NCBI GenBank assembly: GCA_025452255.1
Contig: CP104974.1
Location: forward strand, 2,644,156-2,708,155
Direction of reading: 5' to 3'
Length of the DNA: 64,000 nt
DNA from: Devosia sp. A8/3-2
GTDB taxonomy: Bacteria > Pseudomonadota > Alphaproteobacteria > Rhizobiales > Devosiaceae
Position numbers and translations under genes: made by a program. Under the pieces are notes generated by a model. That model did no database searches. It was not told where the DNA came from and was given only the letters and a program-made list of their open reading frames with translations. Shown piece by piece: positions 51,954-62,502 of the stretch. Numbering within the stretch: position 1 is the first letter of the stretch; every line of letters begins with the position of its first letter.

Positions 51954-52298
51954 GGATTCACAACCCTCGATTCGGATAGGCGAGGCGCTAACGCAAAAGC
52001 CTGTTCGGTTGCGTCGATGTGCACAGTCTGTTGTCGCCAGCGCGCCATGTGCAGAATGCCGTTATTCGCCGTTTCACGCAAATGTTTGCCGCCGAAATGC
52101 CTGCCAGCACGGCAAATTGGCGCTCTCTCGTACTATCGATATATGATTATTCTTCTCATATTTTCTTTCCCTTGAAACGCGCTGGCCAAAGGTCTAATCC
52201 CAAGCCATCAACTTCCGCGTTGGTTCGCTTGCCCCAATTGCTTGCAGGACTCTCGCGTTCCCGGCTTCTCCTGTCGGTCTTGAGTGTTAGGCTGCCGC
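51954..52298. other. Spacer upstream of the nuo operon
   Basis: 345 bases between the terminator and nuoA. No gene or clear motif is visible; the operon promoter must lie here. Confidence 0.4.
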
Positions 52299-52663
52299 AT
52301 GACTGATTTGCTCAGCGACTATCTGCCCATTGTCATTTTCATCGGCATTGCCGGTCTTATCGGACTGTCTCTGCTGGTGGCTCCCTTCATCGTCGCCGTG
52401 AAGCGCCTGGACCCTGAAAAGGTCTCCGCATTCGAGGCCGGCTTTGAAGCCTTCGACGATGCGCGCATGAAGTTCGACGTCCGTTTTTACCTCGTGTCGA
52501 TTCTCTTCATCATCTTCGATCTGGAAGTGGCCTTCCTCTTCCCCGGGCCGTGGCCTTCCGTGATGTCGGCTGGTTCGGCTTCTGGTCGATGATGATCTTC
52601 CTCAGCGTTTTGACCGTCGGGTTCATTTATGAATGGCGGAAAGGGGCTCTCGAATGGGATTGA
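52299..52663 (+). CDS. nuoA: NADH-quinone oxidoreductase subunit A
   Basis: About 121 residues, three helices. The conserved loop is [20 protein letters not shown] followed by [20 protein letters not shown], and the end [11 protein letters not shown]. One break at 52544: CCCCTGGGC reads CCCCGGGC, a lost T at a CCTGG site, before AVAFRDVGW. Membrane subunit of complex I near the quinone site. The stop (52661-52663) overlaps the nuoB start (52654). Confidence 0.95.
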
Positions 52664-53233
52664 GCGAACAGAACGCTACGCTGGTCGCGCCGCGCCCCAC
52701 CGGGCTCATCGACCCGCGCACCAATAAGCCTGCGGGCGCTACCGACCCGTTCTTCACTGATGTGACGGACGAATTGGCGGACAAGGGGTTCCTGGTTTCC
52801 ACCGTGTCGCAGCTGGTCAATTGGGCCCGCACGGGCTCGTTGATGTGGATGCAGACGGGCCCGGCCTGCTGCGCCGTCGAGATGATGCAGATGTCGATGC
52901 CGCGCTACGATATCGAGCGTTTCGGCACCGCGCCGCGCGCCTCGCCACGTCAATCCGACGTGCTAATCGTTGCCGGCACACTGACCAATAAGATGGCTCC
53001 GGCTTTGCGCAAGGTCTACGACCAGATGCCAGAGCCGCGCTATGTCATCTCCATGGGCAGCTGTGCCAATGGCGGCGGCTATTATCACTATTCGTATTCG
53101 GTTGTGCGCGGCTGCGATCGCGTGCTGCCGGTGGACGTCTATGTCCCCGGCTGCCCCCGACCGCCGAAGCGCTTCTTTACGGCATCCTCTTGCTGCAAAG
53201 AAGATTCGGCGCACCGGCACCATCGAACGTTAG
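52654..53233 (+). CDS. nuoB: NADH-quinone oxidoreductase subunit B
   Basis: About 193 residues. Carries the N2 cluster ligands: paired cysteines in [14 protein letters not shown], then [20 protein letters not shown] and [17 protein letters not shown]. Two homopolymer slips hide the C-terminus: near 53155 (six C read as five) and near 53200 (AAAA read as AAA); restored it ends [11 protein letters not shown] at 53233. Subunit of the peripheral arm passing electrons to quinone. Confidence 0.95.
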
Positions 53234-53244
53234 GACCCCATTTC

Positions 53245-53862
53245 ATGGATGAGGTTATCCGAGTTGATCCGCTGACCGCGCTGGGCGAGCACATTGCCGG
53301 CGCTTTGGGCGGCGTGATTCTTGCCAACGAAATCAGCTATGGCGAGCTGACACTGACCATCGAGCGCGACGCAATTGTGGCCGTTGCCACTTTCCTGCGC
53401 GACGACGCAAAATGCCGGTTCATCAGCTTTACCGACGTGACGGCGGTCGACTACCCAGGCGCGATGAGCGGTTCGACGTGGTCTACCACTTCATGAGCCC
53501 GCATCTGAACCAACGCATCCGCGTCAAGCTGACCACTGATGATGTCGAGCCCGTGCCCAGCATTACCGGTGTATTCCGTGGTGCCGACTGGTTCGAGCGC
53601 AGAAACCTACGATCTCTATGGCGTGCTGTTCTCGGGTCACAATGACCTGCGTCGCATCCTGACCGATTATGGCTTTGACGGGCATCCGCTGCGCAAGGAC
53701 TTCCCCGTCACCGGCTTCGTTCAGGTCAAATATGACGAAGAGCGCAAGCGGGTCGTCTATGAGCCGGTCAAGCTGATGCAGGAGTTCCGCACCTTTGACT
53801 ATCTGTCGCCTTGGGAGGGTACAGACTATGTGCTGCCCGGTGACGAGAAGGCCAAGCAATGA
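53245..53862 (+). CDS. nuoC: NADH-quinone oxidoreductase subunit C
   Basis: About 205 residues of the 30 kDa subunit family. Landmarks: [34 protein letters not shown], and the near-invariant [20 protein letters not shown]. Breaks: near 53462 (GGCCGC read as GGCGC) and 53601 (CGCGAAACC read as CGCAGAAACC), restoring DWFERETYDLYG. The stop overlaps the nuoD start by ATGA (53859-53862). Confidence 0.95.
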
Positions 53863-55052
53863 CCGTTGAAGCCGAAGTCCGCAATTTCACCATCAACTTT
53901 GGGCCGGTCCACCCCTCCGCTCACGGCGTTCTGCGCCTGATTCTGGAGCTGGACGGCGAAATCGTTGAGCGCGTCGATCCGCATATCGGGTTGCTGCATC
54001 GCGGCACCGAAAAGCTGATCGAACAGAAGACCTATCTGCAGGCCGTGCCCTATTTCGACCGCCTCGACTATGTGGCGCCGATGAACCGGGAGCATGCCTT
54101 TGCCCCGGCCGTCGAAAAGCTGCTGGGCCTCGAAGTGCCGCGTCGTGGCCAGCTGATCCGCGTGCTCTATTCGGAAATCGGGCGTCTCTCGGCACATCTG
54201 ATGAACGTGACGACGCAGGCCATGGACGTTGGCGCGCTGACGCCGCCGCTCTGGGGCTTCGAGCAGCGCGAAAAGCTCATGGTCTTTTATGAGCGCGCCT
54301 CGGGCGCCCGTATGCATGCCGCCTATTTCCGCCCCGGTGGCGTCCATCAGGACCTGCCGCAGGCGCTGATCGACGATATCGAGACCTTCTGCGAGACCTT
54401 CCCCAAGGCGCTTGCCGATATCGATAGCCTGCTCACGAACAACCGCATCTTCAAGCAGCGCAACGTAGATATCGGCGTGGTCGATCTCGATGACGCTCGG
54501 AATATGGGCTTTTCGGGCGTGATGGTGCGCGGTTCGGGCGCTGCACGGGACCTGCGCAAGAGCCAGCCTTACGAATGCTACGCCGAAATGGATTTCGACA
54601 TCCCGGTCGGCAAGAATGGCGACTGCTACGACCGCTATCTCATCCGCATGGAAGAGATGCGCCAGTCGACCAGCATCATGAAGCAATGCGTGGACAAGCT
54701 GAACGCCCCAGACGGCAAGGGCCCGGTATCCTCGCTCGATGGCAAGGTTGTACCGCCCAGCCGTGGCGAGATGAAGACCTCGATGGAAGCGCTGATCCAT
54801 CACTTCAAACTCTATACTGAAGGCTACAAGGTGCCGGCCGGTGAAGTTTACGCCGCCGTTGAAGCGCCCAAGGGGGAATTCGGCGTCTTCCTCGTCAGCG
54901 ACGGCTCCAACAAGCCTTACCGCTGCAAGATCCGCGCGCCGGGTTTTGCGCATTTGTCGGCCATGGATTTCCTGTGTCGTGGCCACATGTTGGCTGACGT
55001 CTCGGCCATCCTTGGCTCGCTCGATATCGTGTTCGGAGAGGTTGATCGCTAA
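53859..55052 (+). CDS. nuoD: NADH-quinone oxidoreductase subunit D
   Basis: 397 residues, intact. The 49 kDa subunit: [20 protein letters not shown] with the quinone-site His, [35 protein letters not shown], and the end [20 protein letters not shown] plus DR. It forms the quinone pocket with NuoB. The stop shares its last base with the nuoE start (55052). One of the few long nuo genes here without any indel. Confidence 0.97.
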   Translation: MTVEAEVRNFTINFGPVHPSAHGVLRLILELDGEIVERVDPHIGLLHRGTEKLIEQKTYLQAVPYFDRLDYVAPMNREHAFAPAVEKLLGLEVPRRGQLIRVLYSEIGRLSAHLMNVTTQAMDVGALTPPLWGFEQREKLMVFYERASGARMHAAYFRPGGVHQDLPQALIDDIETFCETFPKALADIDSLLTNNRIFKQRNVDIGVVDLDDARNMGFSGVMVRGSGAARDLRKSQPYECYAEMDFDIPVGKNGDCYDRYLIRMEEMRQSTSIMKQCVDKLNAPDGKGPVSSLDGKVVPPSRGEMKTSMEALIHHFKLYTEGYKVPAGEVYAAVEAPKGEFGVFLVSDGSNKPYRCKIRAPGFAHLSAMDFLCRGHMLADVSAILGSLDIVFGEVDR

Positions 55053-56358
55053 TGGTCGCGCGTCGCCTTGCGGACGAGTCGGTTCAACCGGCCGCGTTCG
55101 CCTTTACTGCTGAAAATGCCAAATGGGCGGAATGGAAGATCGGGCTTTACCCGACCGGCCGTCAGCAATCTGCTGTTATCCCGCTGCTCATGCGCGCCCG
55201 GGAACAGGACGGCTGGGTCACCCGCGCGACGATCGAGAAGATCGCCGACATGCTGGGCATGGCCTATATTCGTGTGCTGGAAGTTGCCACCTTCTATACC
55301 CAGTTCCAGCTGCAGCCCGTGGGCACCAAAGCCCATGTTCAGGTCTGCGGCACGACGCCTTGCATGCTGCGTGGCGCCGGGGAATTGATCGAGGTTTGCA
55401 AGAGCAAGATCCACCACGACCCGCACCATCTCAATGATGATGGTACGTTGAGCTGGGAAGAGGTCGAATGCGCTGGCGCCTGCGTCAACGCACCCATGGT
55501 GGCCATTTTCCGGGACACCTATGAGGACCTGACACCCAGTCGGCTCGAAGAGATCATCGACGCCTTCCATGCCGGCAAGGGTGACACCATCAAGCCGGGC
55601 ACGCAGATCAGAGCGGCTCAATTCTGCCGCCGAAGGTGGTCGCACAACGCTACTGGAAACGCCGAGCGCCAAGCGCGAGAAGTTCGTGCCGCCACCGCCG
55701 CCGGTGGATGCCGCAGCTCCTGCTCCCGCCGCACCGCAAGCACCAACGACTGCTGCCAAGCCCAAGGACGTGACCGCCAGAATCCGCGCCTGCCATTAAG
55801 GGCACGCCAAAAGAGGCCAAGGTCTCCGAGGCTAAGGCCGAAGGCGAGCGCAAGACGGCCGATATAGCCGCCAAGGCAGATGGCAAGCCCAACAAGGCGA
55901 TGCGGGAAACCGCTGTCGGCGCCGAATCCGATGCAGCCAAGGTTGACGGGGGCAGGGCGCCCGGCAAAGCAATAGACGCGGCGCCTGCGGATGGTGCAAC
56001 GCCTGCCGGCACTGCAAAGACCCGTGCGGTCAAGGCCCCGAAGGCCAATCCGGCCGAAGTCAATCCGGTAGCCGAAAAGGGTGGCGCAACGCCGCTGTTC
56101 AACACTCCCGACGGCGCGCCGGATGATCTCAAGCTGATTTCGGGCGTTGGTCCGGTGCTCGAAGGTCGTCTCAATGCCACGGGCATCACCAAGTGGAGCC
56201 AGGTCGCGAAGCTCTCGTCCGAGGACATTGCCAAGGTCGAGGACTCGCTGAATTTCAAGGGACGCGTGGCGCGCGACAACTGGCTTCAACAGGCGGATGT
56301 GCTGGCGCGTGGTGGTATCGAAGAATACCGCAAGGTATTTGGGAAGGACCCACGCTAA
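55052..56358 (+). CDS. nuoE: NADH-quinone oxidoreductase subunit E with long C-terminal extension
   Basis: About 434 residues against about 160-220 in compact NuoE. Residues 1-190 are the 24 kDa [2Fe-2S] subunit (ATFYTQFQLQPVGTKAHVQV, CGTTPCMLRGAGE, VECAGACVNAPMV). A Pro/Ala/Lys-rich linker of 150-170 residues follows, then a C-terminal domain (DDLKLISGVGPVLEGRLNAT, GITKWSQVAKLSSEDIAKVE) resembling helix-hairpin-helix modules. Extra bases at 55610 (ATCGAG read as ATCAGAG) and 55779 (GCCGAATCC read as GCCAGAATCC). Long NuoE tails are known in Hyphomicrobiales; their role is not. Confidence 0.92.
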
Positions 56359-56561
56359 ATGGCTGAGGGCAAGATCGAATTTGGCAAGCTTACCGGCAAG
56401 GACCACGCCATGGGCGTGGGCTTTGTGGTCGTTGCCATGATCATTGCCCAAGGCCTTGTTGCTTATCTTATTCCAGTGCCCCGCCAGCTTTGCTGGGCGC
56501 CATTGGCGCGGCCATCGGAGTGGCTGCACGGTTTTCATACTTGCGGAAGCGGAACGGCTGA
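56359..56561 (+). CDS. Small two-helix membrane protein inside the nuo operon
   Basis: About 67 residues after one correction near 56480 (a base lost in a C-rich stretch). Begins directly after the nuoE stop, with [20 protein letters not shown], helix 1 [20 protein letters not shown], helix 2 [19 protein letters not shown] and a basic end RKRNG; nuoF starts two bases later. It is not one of the fourteen standard Nuo subunits. It could be an accessory or assembly protein; I do not recognise a family. Confidence 0.65.
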
Positions 56562-56563
56562 TC

Positions 56564-57873
56564 ATGCTCGCGGACAAGGATCGCATTTTTACCAATCTCT
56601 ATGGCCGGGGCGACTGGGGCCTTGAAGGCGCGCGGGCTCGCGGCGCTCGGGTCGGCACCAAGGAGTTTATCGACTCCGGGCGCGACTGGATCACCAATGA
56701 GGTCAAGGCATCGGGCCTGCGTGGCCGTGGCGGGGCAGGGTTCCCCACCGCGCTCAAATGGACCTTCATGCCCAAGGTCAATGATGGCCGCCCGCATTAC
56801 CTGCTGGTCAATGCCGACAGAATCCGAGCCCGGCACCTGCAAGGACCGCGAAATCCTGCGCCACGATCCGCACCATCTGGTCGAAGGGTGCCTCTTGGCT
56901 GCCCGCGCCATGGATGCGCATCTGGCCTTTATCTATGTGCGTGGCGAATTCATCCGTGAGCGCCAGCATCTGGAACGCGCCGTCGAGGAGGCCTATGAGG
57001 CCCGCCTGATCGGCAAGGACAATATCCACGGCTGGGACACGGACATCATCGTCCACCACGGCGCCGGCGCTTACATCTGCGGCGAAGAAACCGCGCTGAT
57101 GGAATCACTGGAAGGCAAGAAGGGCCAACCACGCCTCAAGCCGCCATTCCCGGCCGGCATGGGCGTTTATGGCAACCCGACCACGGTGAACAACGTCAGA
57201 ATCTATCGCCGTTGTGCCTGAAATCCTGCGCCGCTCAGGCGCATGGTTCGCTTCTATCGGCCGCGCCAATAATACCGGCACCAAGCTGATGTGCGTCTCG
57301 GGCCATGTGAACCGCCCGGCAACCTTCGAAGAAGCCATGGGCGAAAGCTTCAAGGACATTATCGAAAAGCACTGCGGCGGCATTCGCGGCGGCTGGGACA
57401 ATCTGCTGGCGGTGATCCCCGGCGGCGCCTCGGTGCCCTGCGTCACCGGCGAGAAAATCCAGAACGCCATCGTCGATTTCGACGGTCTGCGCGAAGCGGG
57501 CTCCTCGATGGGTACTGCGGCCATCATCGTGATGGACAAGTCCACCGACATCATCAAGGCAATCTGGCGTCTTTCGGCCTTCTACAAGCACGAAAGCTGC
57601 GGCCAGTGTACGCCATGCCGCGAAGGCACCGGCTGGATGATGCGCGTGATGGAACGCATGGTCGAAGGTCGCGCTCAGAAACGCGAAATCGACATGCTGT
57701 TCGAAGTCACCAAGCAGATCGAAGGCCACACCATCTGCGCACTCGGCGACGCTGCCGCGTGGCCGATCCGGGGCCTGATCCGCAATTTCCGCCACGTCAT
57801 CGAGGCGCGGATCGACCAGTACACATATTCGTCCACCTCCGATGGCGCCGTGCCATCGATTGCGGCGGAGTAA
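56564..57873 (+). CDS. nuoF: NADH-quinone oxidoreductase subunit F
   Basis: About 435 residues, NADH- and FMN-binding 51 kDa subunit. Motifs: [16 protein letters not shown] (NADH), [18 protein letters not shown] (FMN site), [20 protein letters not shown], and the [4Fe-4S] ligands [15 protein letters not shown]. Two extra A bases, at 56819 (GACGAATCC read as GACAGAATCC) and 57198 (GTCGAATCT read as GTCAGAATCT), cut it into three pieces; removing them gives the exact family sequence. Entry point for electrons from NADH. Confidence 0.95.
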
Positions 57874-57878
57874 GGCTG

Positions 57879-59949
57879 ATGGCAAATATCAAAGTCGACG
57901 GCCAGCTGGTCGAAGTTCCGGACTATTTCACGCTGATGCAGGCGGCCGAGGCCGCAGGCGCGGAAATCCCGCGCTTCTGCTATCACGAGCGCCTGTCGGT
58001 GGCCGGCAATTGCCGCATGTGCCCGGTCGAGGTGAAGGGCGGTCCGCCCAAGCCGCAGGCTTCGTGCGCCATGTCGGTCAAGGATTTGCGTCCCGGCCCC
58101 AATGGCGAGCCGCCAGAAATGTTCACCAATACGCCGATGGTCAAGAAGGCCCGCGAAGGCGTGATGGAATTCCTGCTGATCAACCATCCGCTCGATTGCC
58201 CGATCTGCGATCAGGGCGGCGAGATGCGATCTGCAGGACCGGGCCATGGCCTATGGCGTGGACAAGAACCGCTTTGCCGAGAACAAGCGCGCCGTCGAGG
58301 ACAAGTATATTGGCCCGCTGGTCAAGACCTCAATGAACCGCTGCATTCACTGCACGCGCTGCGTCCGCTTCACCACCGAAGTCGCCGGCATTGCTGAAAT
58401 GGGTCTGCTGGGTCGCGGCGAAGACGCCGAGATCACCACCTATCTCGAAAAGGCGCTGTCGAGGCGAGCTGCAGGGCAATGTGATTGATCTGTGCCCGGT
58501 GGGCGCGCTGACCTCCAAGCCCTATGCCTTTAACGCCCGTCCTTGGGAGCTGACCAAGACCAGAATCCATCGACGTGATGGACGCGGTTGGTTCGGCCAT
58601 CCGCGTCGATAGCCGTGGCCGCGAAGTCATGCGCGTGCTGCCGCGGATCAACAGAATCCATCAACGAAGAGTGGATTTCCGATAAGACCCGCTTCATCTG
58701 GGATGGCCTCAAGAGCCAGCGGCTCGACCGCCCCTATGTGCGCCACAACAAGAAGCTGGCTGCCACCACTTGGGACGACGCGTTCCAGACCGTTGCCAAG
58801 GCCCTCAAGAAGCCCGGCGCCCGTATCGGCGCTATCGCTGGTGATCTGGCCGGTGCCGAAGAGCTCTATGCGCTCAAGGCGCTGCTGGCTTCGCTCGGCT
58901 CGAACAATGTCGATGCGCGTCCTGCAGGCTCGGGCCTATCGCCCGCCAATGGCCGCGCCTCCTATATCTTCAATCCGAGCATTGCCGGGATCGAACAGGC
59001 CGACGCCATCCTGCTGATCGGCACCAATCCGCGCCGCGAAGCTGCTGTGCTCAACGCCCGCATCCGCAAGGTGTGGCGTGCCACGAGCCTGCCGATTGGG
59101 GTCATCGGGGAAGCTGCGGACCTGACCTATCAATACCAGCATCTGGGCGCAGGCAGCGACACGCTGGCTGACACAGTGGCCGGCAATGGCGAATTCGCCC
59201 AGACTTGGGCCAAGGCCAAGAAGCCGTTGGTGATCGTGGGCGAAGGCGCCGCGACTGCCGACGTGCTGGCCGCCGCCGCCGGGCTGGCAACGTCGAATGC
59301 CGAAATCGAAGCCGGCTGGAATGGCTTTGCCGTGCTGCACAATGCTGCCGCCCGCGTCGGCGCACTCGATGTCGGCTTCGTGCCGGCCAAGGGCGCTGCT
59401 GATACGGCCGCCATGCTGGCCGGTGGCGTCGATGTGCTGTTCCTGGTTGGGGCCGACGAAGTCGACATGACCCAGCTCGGCGAGACGCTCGTCGTTTATC
59501 TGGGCACCCATGGTGACAATGGCGCACATCGCGCCGACGTCATCCTGCCGGGCGCTGCTTACACTGAAAAGAGCGCGACCTATGTCAACACCGAGGGCCG
59601 CGTGCAGGTAACCAACCGCGCCGTGTTCCCCCCGGGTGACGCCAAGGAAGATTGGGCCATCATCCGCGCCCTGTCGGCCGTGGTCGGCCAGCCGCTGGCC
59701 TTCAACTCGCTGGCACAGCTTCGGGCCGCTATGTATGCCGAAATCCCGCATCTGGCCCGCATCGACGCCATTGCCGAAGGCAAGGCCGCCGATATTGCCA
59801 AGCTGGCCAAGACTTCGCCCAAGGGCAAGAAGGCAGCATTCGTGTCGCCGGTGGCGGATTTCTATCTCAGCAATCCGATTGCCCGCGCATCCGCCGTCAT
59901 GGGCAGATCCGCCGCATTGGCCGCTGGCCTGCGCCGAGCAGCGGAGTAG
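57879..59949 (+). CDS. nuoG: NADH-quinone oxidoreductase subunit G
   Basis: About 688 residues. N-terminal [2Fe-2S] ferredoxin ([19 protein letters not shown]), the His-Cys3 cluster ([18 protein letters not shown]), the [4Fe-4S] pair ([27 protein letters not shown]), then the molybdopterin-oxidoreductase-like domain. Four extra bases: 58224 (GAGTGC read as GAGATGC), 58463, 58562 (ACCGAATCC) and 58653 (AACGAATCC), the last two with the CAGAATCC pattern. Restored, the region reads [20 protein letters not shown]. Electron relay of complex I. Confidence 0.95.
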
Positions 59950-59958
59950 GGGAGCATA

Positions 59959-61057
59959 ATGGACTTTATTACCACCGCTCTCGACTATCTGCTGGGCATC
60001 CCGATCCCGGGATGGGGCGTGCAAGTCGGACTCATCTACAAGACGCTGCTGCTGCTGGTCTGCCTGCTGGTTTTCACCGCATTCATCCTGCTGGCTGACC
60101 GCAAGATCTGGGCTGCCGTGCAAATCCGTCGCGGCCCCAACGTGGTTGGCCCGTTCGGCCTGCTGCAGAGCTTTGCCGACCTGCTGAAATTCGCCCTTAA
60201 AGAGGCGATCATTCCGGCAGGCGCAGACAAGTTCCTGTTCCTGTTCGCGCCGCTGCTGACTGCGACCACGGCGCTTGCCGCCCGGGCTGTGGTGCCGGTG
60301 GGCGAGGGGCTTGCCATCGCCAATATCAATCTTGGCGTGCTCTACATTTTCGCGATTTCCTCGCTGGGCGTTTATGGCGTCATCATCGGCGGCTGGGCTT
60401 CGAACTCGAAATATCCGTTTCTGGGTTCGCTTCGTTCCGCCGCGCAGATGGTCAGCTATGAAGTCTCCATCGGCCTCGTGATCATCACCGTGCTGCTCTG
60501 CGTCGGTTCGCTCAATCTCAGCGATATCGTGCGCGCACAGTACGAAATGGGCCTCGCCCATATGATCGGCCTGCCGCAGTTGACCTTCCTCAACTGGTTC
60601 TGGCTTCCGCTCTTTCCGATGTTCATCGTGTTCTACATTTCGGCCCCTGGCCGAAACAGAACCGCCCGCCATTCGATCTTCCTGAAGCCGAGTCCGAGCT
60701 GGTCGCCGGTTTCATGACCGAATATTCGGCCACGCCTTACATGCTGTTCATGCTGGGCGAGTACATCTCCATCCTGCTGATGTGTGCGCTCACCACGGTC
60801 CTGTTCTGGGTGGCTGGACATCGCCGATCGATCTGCCGCCCTTCACCCGGATTCCGGGCGTCATCTGGTTCGTTCTCAAGCTCAGCGCGGTGTTCTTCAT
60901 GTTCGCCATGGCCAAGTCCATCGTGCCGCGCTACCGCTACGATCAACTCATGCGCATTGGCTGGAAGCTGTTCCTGCCGCTGTCGCTGATCATGGTCGTG
61001 ATCGTCGCTTTCGTGCTCCAGCTGACCGGCTGGGGCTGGCATGGAGGGGTCGCCTGA
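59959..61057 (+). CDS. nuoH: NADH-quinone oxidoreductase subunit H
   Basis: About 365 residues, eight helices. Conserved loops [20 protein letters not shown] and [20 protein letters not shown] with [14 protein letters not shown]. Breaks: about 60645 (GCCCTGGCC read with one extra C), 60658 (ACGAACC read as ACAGAACC) and 60806 (TTCCTGGG read as TTCTGGG). Two of three are at CCTGG sites. It forms the quinone access channel and first proton path. The stop overlaps the nuoI start by one base. Confidence 0.95.
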
Positions 61058-61545
61058 TGCGTGTCGCCCAAGTCTTTAACACGCTGCTCCTCACCGAGTT
61101 GGTGTCGGGGTTCTTCCTCGGCATGCGCTACTTCTTTGCGCCCAAGCCGACCATCAACTACCCCTTCGAAAAGGGCCATATCAGCCCGCGCTTCCGGGGC
61201 GAGCATGCTTTGCGCCGCTATCCCAATGGCGAAGAGCGCTGCATTGCCTGCAAGCTGTGCGAAGCCATTTGCCCGGCCCGAGCCATCACCATCGAAGCCG
61301 GCCCGCGGCAGAATGACGGCACCCGCCGCACGGTGCGCTACGACATCGACATGGTGAAGTGCATCTATTGCGGCTTCTGCCGAGGAAGCCTGCCCGGTCG
61401 ACGCGATCGTGGAAGGCCCCAATTTCAGATTTGCGACCGAGACGCGTGAAGAGCTTTACTTCTCCAAGGAAAAGCTCTGGCCAATGGCGATCGTTGGGAG
61501 CGTGAAATCGCTGCCAATCTCGCTGCCGACGCGCCCTACCGATAA
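61057..61545 (+). CDS. nuoI: NADH-quinone oxidoreductase subunit I
   Basis: About 162 residues. Two [4Fe-4S] motifs, [14 protein letters not shown] and [17 protein letters not shown]. Breaks: about 61381 (TGCGAGGAA read as TGCCGAGGAA) and near 61478 (one base lost in GCTTCTGG), and NFRFATE at 61425 is probably NFEFATE (TTCGAA read as TTCAGA). Restored end: [16 protein letters not shown] and stop at 61543-61545. Carries clusters N6a and N6b. Confidence 0.94.
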
Positions 61546-61556
61546 GAGAGAAGAGC

Positions 61557-62166
61557 ATGACCCTTCCACTGTTCTTCTTCTATGTGTTCTCGGCCATCGC
61601 CATTGCTTCGGCGGTGATGGTCATCTCGGCGCGCAATCCCGTGCATGCCGTGCTGTTCCTGATCCTGACCTTCTTCAATGCCGCAGGCCTGTTCATGCTG
61701 GCCGGCGCCGAGTTCCTGGCGCTGATCCTGATCGTGGTCTATGTCGGCGCGGTCGCCGTGCTGTTCCTCTTCGTCGTCATGATGCTCGACGTCGACTTCT
61801 GCCGAAATGCGGCAGGGTTTCCTGCAATATGCGCCCATAGGCGTGCTGGTCGGCGCTGTGCTGCTGCTCGAATTGCTGCTGGTTGCGGGCAGCTTCGTGG
61901 TTTCCCCTGAAATTGCGGGCGCAGCGGCGCTGCCGATTGATGGCAGCATGGACAATATCCGGGCACTGGGGCAAGTGCTCTACACGCGCTACGTCTTCCT
62001 GTTCCGGGGTGCCGGCGCCGTGCTGCTCGTGGCCATGATCGGGGCGATCGTCCTGACCCTGCGCCACAAGCCCAACGTCAAGCGGCAGAACCCGCTTGAT
62101 CAGGTTGGGCGCAAGCCATCGGAGGCCGTCAAGGTCGTCAAAGTCAAAAGCGGTCAAGGGCTGTAG
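61557..62166 (+). CDS. nuoJ: NADH-quinone oxidoreductase subunit J
   Basis: About 202 residues, five helices: [40 protein letters not shown], then [20 protein letters not shown]. One extra T at 61800 (GACTTCGCC read as GACTTCTGCC), the same CpG insertion seen on the opposite strand elsewhere. The C-terminus ends in a Lys/Val-rich tail ([12 protein letters not shown]). Membrane-arm subunit. Confidence 0.94.
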
Positions 62167-62175
62167 GAGGCAAAT

Positions 62176-62491
62176 ATGGGCTTGGGTATCGGGCTCGGTC
62201 ACTACCTGACCGTAGCAGCAATTCTGTTCACGCTCGGCGTGTTCGGCATTTTTCTCAACCGCAAGAACGTTATCGTCATTCTGATGTCGGTGGAATTGAT
62301 CCTGCTGGCCGTCAATCTGAACTTCGTCGCTTTCAGCGCGCAGCTCAATGACTTGCAGGGGCAGGTATTCGCCCTGCTGATCCTCACCGTGGCCGCCGCA
62401 GAGGCCGCCATCGGCTTCGGCGATCCCGGTTATTTTCTATCGCAATCGCGGCTCCATCGCGGTTGAAGACGTCAACATGATGAAGGGCTAA
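62176..62491 (+). CDS. nuoK: NADH-quinone oxidoreductase subunit K
   Basis: About 104 residues, three helices with buried glutamates: [37 protein letters not shown]. Near 62417-62428 one base is extra and CCTGG reads CCCGG, hiding the usual [20 protein letters not shown]; the restored stop is at 62489-62491. MrpC-like proton-path subunit between NuoJ and NuoL. Confidence 0.94.
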
Positions 62492-62502
62492 GAACCTCCG
62501 CT

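Noticed and set aside
58936..60672. Minus-strand open frame of 578 codons over nuoG and nuoH
   Set aside because: Antisense shadow caused by high GC at third positions; no start signal or domain.
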